NCBI RefSeq assembly: GCF_001403615.1
Contig: NZ_LN879456.1
Coordinates: forward strand, 62,001-126,000
Length of the DNA: 64,000 nt
Source: Desnuesiella massiliensis
Lineage (GTDB): Bacteria; Bacillota; Clostridia; Clostridiales; Clostridiaceae
Reading direction: 5' to 3'
Below are positions 53,319 through 60,467 of this stretch, piece by piece. The notes below the pieces were generated by a model. The model made no database searches, was not told the DNA's origin, and saw nothing but the letters and a program-made list of their open reading frames with translations. Each line of letters opens with the position of its first letter. Position 1 is the first letter of the stretch. Made by a program: the position numbers and the translations under genes.

Positions 53319-53987
53319 ATGAATAGAATTGACAAGTTGGAACAATATAAGCCTTTAGTAGATTTTTTAGCTCAAGTACTGGGGAATAATTGCGAAGTGG
53401 TGCTGCATGACTTAATGAGTCCGGACAAGTCTATTGTGAAAATAGCCAATGGGCATATAAGCGGTAGGGAAATGAATGGTCCCTTAACAGATTTAGCCTT
53501 AAAGGTGCTTCAGGAAAAAACTTATAAGAATAAGGATTATATTTGTAATTATAAAGGAACCTCTAAAGATGATAGAGTAATGCGTTCCTCAAGTTATTTT
53601 ATAAAAGATGATGATAATGAAATAATTGGCATGCTTTGCATTAATATAGACATATCGGACATGATAAGAGCAAGAGACTTTATCGATGATTTTGTGAAAA
53701 TACCGCCCTGTAAAGAGGAGAAAAAGGATAGCACACCAGAAGATGCTATAGCAGTATTTGAGAGTTTTGCAGAAAATATAGAGGATTTGATAAGCTCCTT
53801 AATACAAAAGGTATTATCTGAATATCCTATATCTCCAGAAAGAATGTCTCTAGAGGAAAAGCAGGAAGTGGTAAAAAAGTTAAATGATAAAGGAGTATTT
53901 TTATTAAAGGGTGGAGTAGGGGAAGTAGCTAAGAGCTTGAAAACTTCAGAAACCACGATTTATAGATATATAAGTAAGATTAAATAG
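53319..53987 (+). CDS. YheO-like PAS domain regulator with C-terminal HTH
   Basis: A 222-residue regulator. Residues about 1-120 form the YheO-type PAS domain, with FLAQVLGNNCEVVLHDL and GPLTDLALKVL. The C-terminal helix-turn-helix is GGVGEVAKSLKTSETTIYRYISKIK, quoted here in key parts GEVAKSLKTSETTIYRYI. Members such as DauR control amino-acid catabolic genes. Here the gene converges on a cysteine-desulfidase/serine-dehydratase-like gene, a possible target. AAGGAG lies before ATG 53319. The ligand is unknown. Confidence 0.85.
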   Translation: MNRIDKLEQYKPLVDFLAQVLGNNCEVVLHDLMSPDKSIVKIANGHISGREMNGPLTDLALKVLQEKTYKNKDYICNYKGTSKDDRVMRSSSYFIKDDDNEIIGMLCINIDISDMIRARDFIDDFVKIPPCKEEKKDSTPEDAIAVFESFAENIEDLISSLIQKVLSEYPISPERMSLEEKQEVVKKLNDKGVFLLKGGVGEVAKSLKTSETTIYRYISKIK

Positions 53988-54012
53988 AAAAAGCGACCAA
54001 AGTCGCTTTTTT
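53988..54012. terminator. bidirectional terminator
   Basis: AAAAAGCGAC (53988-53997) pairs with GTCGCTTTTTT (54002-54012). It lies between converging genes. Confidence 0.9.
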
Positions 54013-55276
54013 ATTTGGTAAGCATCATTTGCAATATTGACTCGTCTGTTTTATTCATGCCTTCCATACCTAATTTTCCAAGGTTTTGTATAGTAATTTC
54101 AACATCTTCGTGTATTATGCCATCTGTATTTGAGGGGCGCATTCCTTTTAGTGCTAATAAAGAACATTGAATAGCAGCATTTACAGCAGTAGCTATTTTT
54201 AGAGCGCAGGTAGTTTTTGCACCATCACAAATCATACCAGATACATTAGCGATCATGTTTTTTATTGCATATTCTATGTTTTTAAGCTCTCCTCCTAAAA
54301 GATAAGTCATAGCACAGCATGAACCAGTGGAGGCTGCAATGCCGGCGCCACATAAAGGAGAAAGCCTGCCCAAATAGGATTTTAAGTGAATTGTTACTAG
54401 ATTGCTTATAACAAGAGCTCTAGCTAACTCTTCCTTTGATTTTCCTAAGGATTCTGAAAGAACTACAGAAGGTAGTGTTGTGGTTATGCCTTGATTTCCG
54501 CTGCCAGCCGTAGTCATTATAGGTAGTGGGCATCCAGACATTCTAGCATCTGAGGCAGCGGCAGTAGCAGCTACAATTTCGTTAGCTAAATCGTTAGACA
54601 TTAAGGCAAAGGCTCCTGATTCCTTTAACATTTTACCAACCTTTAGGCCATAATCACCTTTTAAGCCTTCTTGTGATACATTTTTATTCATTTCTGCTGA
54701 TTCTAATAAGAATTCAATATCTTTAAAGTCTATGGATAGAGCGAAGTCATAAATATCTTTTATGGTGAGCGTTATTTCTTCATTACCAGAATTAATGCAA
54801 CACTCAGCTTCATATAGAATGTTGTCATTTTTTTCTATGTGCACTATATTGCTATGACCGCCTCTTACTATAACCTTTGAGTATTCATTATCAGCTCTGC
54901 AAATAGCTTCTATGTATAGCTTATCCTCAATTTCTTTCAAACAGGTTTTTATATTCTTGTTATTTACCATTTCCTTAGCTAAGGTTACCTGTTCAGCAGT
55001 GGCACCTTTTAACACTTCTAAGCCTTTATTAGAATCTCCAGCTATGGCGCCAAGAGCAGCGGCGATTTCTACACCGATCATATCCGTGCCAGGGATACCT
55101 ACTCCTAATGAATTCTTTATGATATTTATACTTAAATATAACTCTATGAATTCAGGTTTCTTTTCCAATACTTCACTGGCTTTGCTCACAGCATAAGCTA
55201 CTGCTATAGGATCAGTACAACCTAATGCTGGTACGATCTCTCTTTTAAGCAAGCATAATATTTTTTGCTTGTCCAC
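54011..55276 (-). CDS. L-cysteine desulfidase / serine dehydratase alpha-family protein (UPF0597)
   Basis: A 421-residue protein with the family opening REIVPALGCTDPIAVAYA and internal motifs SDARMSGCPLPIMTTAGSGNQG, LSPLCGAGIAASTGSCCAM and ANVSGMICDGAKTTCALK. The cysteines hold a [4Fe-4S] cluster in the L-serine dehydratase and archaeal L-cysteine desulfidase relatives. The reaction would yield 2-aminoacrylate plus sulfide or water. RidA, which hydrolyses that unstable product, is encoded 28 bases upstream in the same direction. GTG at 55276 is preferred because GGGGGA is 8 bases before it; ATG at 55285 abuts that site. Choice of cysteine or serine is open. Confidence 0.83.
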   Translation of the reverse strand: MDKQKILCLLKREIVPALGCTDPIAVAYAVSKASEVLEKKPEFIELYLSINIIKNSLGVGIPGTDMIGVEIAAALGAIAGDSNKGLEVLKGATAEQVTLAKEMVNNKNIKTCLKEIEDKLYIEAICRADNEYSKVIVRGGHSNIVHIEKNDNILYEAECCINSGNEEITLTIKDIYDFALSIDFKDIEFLLESAEMNKNVSQEGLKGDYGLKVGKMLKESGAFALMSNDLANEIVAATAAASDARMSGCPLPIMTTAGSGNQGITTTLPSVVLSESLGKSKEELARALVISNLVTIHLKSYLGRLSPLCGAGIAASTGSCCAMTYLLGGELKNIEYAIKNMIANVSGMICDGAKTTCALKIATAVNAAIQCSLLALKGMRPSNTDGIIHEDVEITIQNLGKLGMEGMNKTDESILQMMLTK

Positions 55277-55304
55277 AAAATTCATCCCCCATCTTAGTAG
55301 TTAG

Positions 55305-55688
55305 TTAATTATTAATTATAGCTACTATTTCAATTTCAACTCTTGCATCTTTAGGAAGTGCTGCCACTTGGAAAGCGCTCCTAGCAGGAGGATTACTTGG
55401 GAAGTAATTCTTATATACTTCATTCATGTTATCAAAATCTTTAATATCCTTTAAGTAAACTGTAGCCTTTACAGCGTTATCTAAAGAAGAACCAGCGGCT
55501 TCAAGAATAGCCTTGCAATTTTCTAAAGCTTGCTTTGTTTGCTCCTCTATGGTTTCAGGCATTTCACCCTTTATTGGATCTATAGGAAGTTGACCAGAAG
55601 TGTAAACAAAATCTCCAACTTTAATAGCTTGAGAGTATGGTCCTATGGCACCTGGTGCATTATTTGTTGATATAACTTCTTTTTTCAT
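55305..55688 (-). CDS. ridA: RidA-family enamine/imine deaminase
   Basis: A 127-residue trimeric YjgF/RidA protein. The N-terminal NNAPGAIGPYSQAIKVGD, then VYTSGQLPIDP, and near the C-terminus RSAFQVAALPKDARVEIE, with the catalytic Arg in DARVEIE, are all family marks. RidA frees ammonia from reactive 2-aminoacrylate. It is upstream of, and probably co-transcribed with, the desulfidase/dehydratase-like gene whose product makes that compound. AGGGGGA lies before its start. Confidence 0.93.
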   Translation of the reverse strand: MKKEVISTNNAPGAIGPYSQAIKVGDFVYTSGQLPIDPIKGEMPETIEEQTKQALENCKAILEAAGSSLDNAVKATVYLKDIKDFDNMNEVYKNYFPSNPPARSAFQVAALPKDARVEIEIVAIINN

Positions 55689-55987
55689 TTTAAATCCCCC
55701 TCATGTAATTGTTTACGAGTTTCTTATGGTAAAATTTTATCACAAGGAAAAAAAATTATCAATATGAAAATAATTTGCCTTGGTTAATTGAAGATATAAT
55801 ATATAATAGAATTTGAAGTTGCAAAATCCGATAAATTTTTAAAAGATTTTTAGATTAATATTTGAAAAATATGAATATAAAGATAAAAAAAGGAATAAAT
55901 AACAGGTATTTTTTCGAAAAAGTATTCAATGTGCATATATATTATGATATTATTATCTATAAGTAACAAGAAATGAAAGGTTGTGGA

Positions 55988-56998
55988 ATGGTGTCCAAAA
56001 ACAGTGTAGTTAAAGAAATAATAATTCCAATAATAATAATAGCGGTGGTGGCTATTCCTTCCGGAGCTTTTTCTTATGGATATGTGCTTTATAAACAAGA
56101 TTTTAAAGAGCTATCAACTCTATATAAAGACCAGAAGTATGATGAAGCCTATACTCTTTTACAAGGAATTGAAGGTAGCTTTTATAGTAAATTAAGCTCG
56201 AAAAAGATTAATACAATGAAAAAAGATATGGAAGAATATAATAAAGCTAAAGAGGACCTGGGGAAGGCAGATGAGCTATATAAAGGACAAAAGTATTTAG
56301 AAGCCTTAGAAGCTTATAAAAATGTGTCTAAAAAGTATAGCAATCTCTATGATATAGCGCAGGAGAGGACAAGCAAGTGCAAAGAAGAATATGTAAATGC
56401 CAGTATAGAAGCATCTAAGAAAGAAGCTGCTAATGGAAAGTATGGAGAAGCTATAGCTCTATTAGCGGAAGTAGTTAAGATTGATGATAAACACACTGAA
56501 GCTATGAATTTAAAGGAGTTATATGAAAGAGAGCTTTCTATGGCCAAGGAAAAAGAAGAAGCTAAAAAGCCCTCTAGTAACGCTAGTAAATCCAATACAG
56601 GTAGTGCATCTGGAGTAGAGAAGCCAAAGGTTACTTATCCTAAGGTTGTTAATAAAGATGGCATGATACAGATAATTGAAAACGAAGCTCAAGACAAAGG
56701 TACATCAACGGTAAAGGGGTTTACAGTATCCTTTGTACCAGATTCCTTTAAGCTTTCTTCTAAACCTACTGCTTTTAATTATAGAGTAGTCACCAGTGGA
56801 GATGGTCCGAGAAATATAAGTTATTCAATCACCATAAAATACAATGGAGAGAGTAAAACTGAAAAATACACTTCGGGAGACGAAAATAGGTGGTTTCAAC
56901 CAAAAGCTGCTGTTAAAAAAGGGACAAAGGGCACAGCGGAAGTGAATTTTACTTATAAGGGTAAGAACTATAAATTTACTAAAGCTTTTACATCTTAG
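55988..56998 (+). CDS. membrane-anchored TPR-like protein of unknown function
   Basis: A 336-residue protein. One N-terminal membrane helix (IIIPIIIIAVVAIPSGAFSY) anchors it with the bulk outside. Three helix pairs resemble TPRs: YKDQKYDEAYTLLQG, YKGQKYLEALEAYKNV and NGKYGEAIALLAEV. A Lys/Ser/Asn-rich linker follows (KKPSSNASKSNTGSASG), then a C-terminal beta domain of about 110 residues with FSYNYRVV-like strands (FNYRVVTSGDGPRNISYSI). I do not recognise a named family. The start at 55988 is preferred because AAAGG precedes it. A perfect terminator lies just after the gene, shared with the converging iron permease gene. Confidence 0.65.
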   Translation: MVSKNSVVKEIIIPIIIIAVVAIPSGAFSYGYVLYKQDFKELSTLYKDQKYDEAYTLLQGIEGSFYSKLSSKKINTMKKDMEEYNKAKEDLGKADELYKGQKYLEALEAYKNVSKKYSNLYDIAQERTSKCKEEYVNASIEASKKEAANGKYGEAIALLAEVVKIDDKHTEAMNLKELYERELSMAKEKEEAKKPSSNASKSNTGSASGVEKPKVTYPKVVNKDGMIQIIENEAQDKGTSTVKGFTVSFVPDSFKLSSKPTAFNYRVVTSGDGPRNISYSITIKYNGESKTEKYTSGDENRWFQPKAAVKKGTKGTAEVNFTYKGKNYKFTKAFTS

Positions 56999-57000
56999 AT

Positions 57001-57038
57001 AAAATACATGGAGAAGGGAACCCTTCTCCATGTATTTT
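57001..57038. terminator. bidirectional terminator
   Basis: The 18-base arm 57001-57018 is the exact complement of 57021-57038, ending in ATTTTATTTTA. It lies between converging genes. Confidence 0.92.
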
Positions 57039-57738
57039 ATTTTAAATTTTTTTTAATATATCTTTTAAGCTGAGCCTTTATAAATAAATATAGCAGAGGT
57101 AGAGCATATAATATTTCACCTGCCATAACAGAGATACCGAGATTAGGGAAGAAATACGTCAAGGCTTCCCCAAAGCATTCCGCTCCTATATAAATAAGGA
57201 ATAAAGCTGATAATACAAATATTATATTTATATTTATTTTTAAAGTGGTTTTAAATATTAAAAGCATTATTATAGTGGAAGCAGCTACTCCTATAACCAT
57301 GCCTGATATAGTTAAAAGTGGGCTGGTAATGATATTAGGTAAGGTGAATACCACAACTTCTAAACCTTCCCTAAAAACAGTGATTAAAGCTAATATAAAT
57401 AAACTCGTAGATTTAATTGAGATATTTTCATCTACCTTAAGGAAATCGTAGTTTTTACTTAAATTTTGAAGTATGACTAGAGCATAAATTATAAGCATGG
57501 ATAAAAATAGTTGTAAACCTGCCTCTACAAGGTCGATAGCCCCTCCTTCAAGAGTGCTGAAAAACATATTTAGCCCTATACCCGTTAAAACAGTTAATAG
57601 TAAACCAGTAGCTAATCCAAGATATATTCTTTTGCTTTCTTGAGGTTTGCCTATCTTATACATATACATTATTAGGGGTAATATAAAAATATAGATTTCA
57701 AGGCTCTCTCTGAAGGTAATTAATAGCGACGTTATCAT
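57037..57738 (-). CDS. FTR1-family iron permease
   Basis: A 233-residue, seven-helix membrane protein. Both iron-transfer motifs of FTR1/EfeU are present: FRESLE (RExxE) in helix 1 and FREGLE in helix 4. In the EfeUOB and FetMP-like systems this subunit moves iron across the membrane after oxidation by a partner. No such partner (EfeO, EfeB, copper protein) is encoded nearby, which is common in anaerobes. The start at 57738 is set by AGGAGGTG just before it. A single gene, converging on the TPR protein gene. Confidence 0.88.
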   Translation of the reverse strand: MITSLLITFRESLEIYIFILPLIMYMYKIGKPQESKRIYLGLATGLLLTVLTGIGLNMFFSTLEGGAIDLVEAGLQLFLSMLIIYALVILQNLSKNYDFLKVDENISIKSTSLFILALITVFREGLEVVVFTLPNIITSPLLTISGMVIGVAASTIIMLLIFKTTLKININIIFVLSALFLIYIGAECFGEALTYFFPNLGISVMAGEILYALPLLYLFIKAQLKRYIKKNLK

Positions 57739-57904
57739 AAAATCACCTCCTACAATCATTATATTTTGATTGCTATAGAAGGTGAATAAAAAAGGTCAAA
57801 TTTTGGCATAGAATAATAAATTTTATTGTTTGATTATGATGATTATATGGGTTTAATATGATATTATTATTGTATATTGTTAATAATTAATATGAGGGAT
57901 GCTT

Positions 57905-58501
57905 ATGAATAATTCATTAGATACAAGAAGTAAAATATTACAGGTAGCCATAGATGCAGTGGGGCTAAGGGGCGAAATCACCGTAAGACAAATTTCAGAA
58001 AAGGCTGGAGTTAATGTGGCAGCTATAAATTATCATTTTGGCAGTAAGAATAATTTGCTTAAGGAAGTAGAAAATTATTATGCTGAAATTTTATATAATA
58101 TGATGAAGGATGTATTATTAAGAGAAGGGAGTAATCCTAAGGAGAAATTAGTGCTCTGGACTAATAGTCTTATGGAATTCATGTTTAAATATCCAGCACT
58201 AATTGCATTAATAGCAAATTTAGCTACAGAAGATAGAGAATATAATCCAATATTAATTCAAAAGGTCTATTTAAATGAGGAGCTTGAGAATGTTATTACA
58301 CTGCTTATCAAGGAAAGTACTGGCATAAGAGAGGAACGAATTTTGAAGTATAAATATCTTCAAATCTTTTCAGGTATATTAGGACCTATCATCGGTGAGG
58401 TAGTATCCTTAACTTATGGAAATAAAAATCATATTTTAAATATAAGTGAAAAAGGTCAAAGAGAAGAATACATAAATATGTTAATAGGGTCCATATTATA
58501 A
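57905..58501 (+). CDS. TetR-family regulator
   Basis: A 198-residue regulator. The HTH is ILQVAIDAVGLRGEITVRQI, then SEKAGVNVAAINYHFGSKNNLL, with the typical NYHFGSKNNL end. The C-terminal domain is all-helical. GAGGG lies 6-7 bases before the ATG at 57905, so this start is chosen over 57899. It is divergent from the iron permease gene and precedes the DUF2779 gene by 59 bases; either may be its target. No perfect palindrome was seen in the divergent region, so the operator cannot be proposed. Confidence 0.85.
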   Translation: MNNSLDTRSKILQVAIDAVGLRGEITVRQISEKAGVNVAAINYHFGSKNNLLKEVENYYAEILYNMMKDVLLREGSNPKEKLVLWTNSLMEFMFKYPALIALIANLATEDREYNPILIQKVYLNEELENVITLLIKESTGIREERILKYKYLQIFSGILGPIIGEVVSLTYGNKNHILNISEKGQREEYINMLIGSIL

Positions 58502-58560
58502 ACCAATTGCTAATTTTATCTTTGCAATTGGTTTTCTTTAGGATTTTAGGAGTGTAAGAA

Positions 58561-60024
58561 ATGAAAATATCAAAGGCTCAGCTGTTGAGTGGCAAAAAAT
58601 GCGAGAAAGCTCTTTGGTTTCAGCTACATGCTAGAGAGCAAAATAAAGAAAATAATAATCCTATAAAATTTGAAATAGAAGATTGGGTAGTAGAATGTGC
58701 TTTTAATTTATTTCCTCAAGGGAAAAGAATTTATGCCCGTGGAAAAACAAGGGATGAAGTTATTGAAGATAGTAAAAAAGCAATAGGGGAAAATAATAAT
58801 GTCATATTCAATGCAGGTTTTGAAACTAAAGGCGTATTTTTTACTTGCGATATTTTAGAATTTAGTCATGAGGGTAACAAGCTTTATGCTGTTAAATCCT
58901 CTAATAGAGTAAAGATAGAGCATATTGAAGAGGCAGTCTATGAAAAATTTCTTTTAAAGCAGGTTGGAATATCCATAGAAAAGGTATTTATAATATATAT
59001 CAATGCTGATTATGAAAGAACAGATGAGTTAGATTATCATGCTCTTTTTAATATTGAAGAAGTAACGGAGCATATATGTAAGTTTCAAGAAGATTATATG
59101 GATACAATGAAAAGCCTCAGGGCCTACAGCAAAGATTGTAAAGCTCCTTATAAGCCTTTAGGAGAATATTGTTTAAAGCCCTATGTTTGTGAGTTTAAAA
59201 GCATCTGCTGGCGGCATGTGCCTCAAAACTCCATATTTGATATTACCTCTTTCCCCTTAGATTTAAAGTTTAAATATTTTAATGAAGGAATTATAAGCTT
59301 TGAGCAGGCTATGGGAAAAGTAAAATTAAATGATAATCAGAAAATGCAAATTTTGTGTGAGCTTAAGGATGAAGAGGTTATTGATAGGGATAAGATTCAT
59401 AATTTTTTAAATGAAATAAAGTACCCGCTTTACTTTTTAGATTTTGAAACCTTTAGCAGTCCTATTCCACAGTTTGAAAAGGTTAAACCCTATGAGCAAA
59501 TTCCTTTCTTATATTCGCTGCATACTATAGATGCACCAGAAGGAGAACTTAAGCATAATTATTTTATAGCTAGTGTAGGTAAGGATCCTAGAAGGCCTTT
59601 AGCTGAAGCTTTAATAAATAATATTTCAACTAAGGGTTCTGTAATTGTTTATAATAAATCTTTAGAAAAAGCTGTGATAAAGGATTTAGCTTTACAGTTT
59701 CAGGATCTGAGCTCTAATCTTATGAAAATAAGAGAAAATATAAAAGATATGATGATAATATTTCAAAGGAGATATTATTATGTAAGAGCTATGAAGGGTA
59801 GTCATTCTATAAAGAATGTATTACCAGCTCTATTTCCTAATGATACGAAGCTAAACTATGAAGGGTTAAAAATAAAAAATGGAGAGATGGCTAATAATAT
59901 ATACACATTGCTATGGCTCAAGAGTAAAGAAGAACAAAATAACATAAAAAAGGAATTGGTAAAATACTGTAGTTTAGATAGCTACGCTATGGTTAAGATA
60001 TTTGAAAGATTAAAAGATTTATAG
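58561..60024 (+). CDS. Cas4-like nuclease domain plus DUF2779 (DEDD-like)
   Basis: A 487-residue protein. The N-terminal part resembles the RecB/Cas4 PD-(D/E)xK fold, with the acidic residue in FTCDILEF and a Lys in YAVKSSNRV, plus a later cysteine group YCLKPYVCEFKSICW (cysteines can hold an Fe-S cluster). The C-terminal DUF2779 domain starts YFLDFETFSS, like an exonuclease DEDD motif I, and ends with VKYCSLDSYAMVKIFERL, a motif-III-like YxxxD. It looks like a two-nuclease protein. No cas gene or CRISPR array is in the window, so a DNA or RNA processing role outside CRISPR is likely. GGAGTG precedes the start. Confidence 0.8.
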   Translation: MKISKAQLLSGKKCEKALWFQLHAREQNKENNNPIKFEIEDWVVECAFNLFPQGKRIYARGKTRDEVIEDSKKAIGENNNVIFNAGFETKGVFFTCDILEFSHEGNKLYAVKSSNRVKIEHIEEAVYEKFLLKQVGISIEKVFIIYINADYERTDELDYHALFNIEEVTEHICKFQEDYMDTMKSLRAYSKDCKAPYKPLGEYCLKPYVCEFKSICWRHVPQNSIFDITSFPLDLKFKYFNEGIISFEQAMGKVKLNDNQKMQILCELKDEEVIDRDKIHNFLNEIKYPLYFLDFETFSSPIPQFEKVKPYEQIPFLYSLHTIDAPEGELKHNYFIASVGKDPRRPLAEALINNISTKGSVIVYNKSLEKAVIKDLALQFQDLSSNLMKIRENIKDMMIIFQRRYYYVRAMKGSHSIKNVLPALFPNDTKLNYEGLKIKNGEMANNIYTLLWLKSKEEQNNIKKELVKYCSLDSYAMVKIFERLKDL

Positions 60025-60030
60025 ATTAAA

Positions 60031-60062
60031 AGGGAGCTGCTCATTAGCAGTTCTTTTTTTAT
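60031..60062 (+). terminator. terminator of the DUF2779 gene
   Basis: AGCTGCT and AGCAGTT form a short stem followed by CTTTTTTTATT. The 400 bases to adhE are otherwise AT-rich, with the adhE promoter and Rex site near the end. Confidence 0.75.
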
Positions 60063-60385
60063 TTATATAAGACATCTCCAAAAAATAATTATAAGTTTAA
60101 GAAAAATGCTAATACTAAATATGAATATTATAAAAACAAAGTAAAAGGAGGAAGCTTTAAGCAAAAAAAAGAATGTTAAAAAAATAACCTATTTATGAAA
60201 TTATAATGAATAGATTGTTTGGATAGCAAGTGAATATATTTTTTTATAAGTATGTCATTGTAAACGTTGCGGATTCAAGGAATTCAAAAATATTTTTACA
60301 GTTAAAAAACTAGCATTCATGCTATTGTAAACATTTAATAAAACATATATAAGCAAAAAAAGTTCAAAAAAATATAAAAAGTATG

Positions 60386-60414
60386 TTGAAATTTTAACAA
60401 AGTTATATTATAGT
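60386..60414 (+). promoter_or_regulatory. promoter of adhE
   Basis: TTGAAA (60386-60391), 17-base spacer, TATAGT (60409-60414). The Rex-like operator begins five bases downstream, over the expected start of transcription. Confidence 0.55.
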
Positions 60415-60418
60415 TACA

Positions 60419-60436
60419 TTGTTAATAAATTAACTA
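60419..60436 (+). promoter_or_regulatory. Rex-type redox operator
   Basis: TTGTTAATAAATTAACTA matches the Rex consensus TTGTTAA-N4-TTAACAA at all fixed positions except the penultimate base. Rex, an NADH/NAD+ sensor, represses adhE genes in clostridia; high NADH lifts repression. rex is not in the window. Confidence 0.8.
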
Positions 60437-60467
60437 ACAAAAAATAATTTGTAAAGAGGTGCAATGT

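Noticed and set aside
58561..60024. CRISPR-associated Cas4
   Set aside because: No repeat array or other cas gene was seen in the window, and the DUF2779 domain sets it apart.
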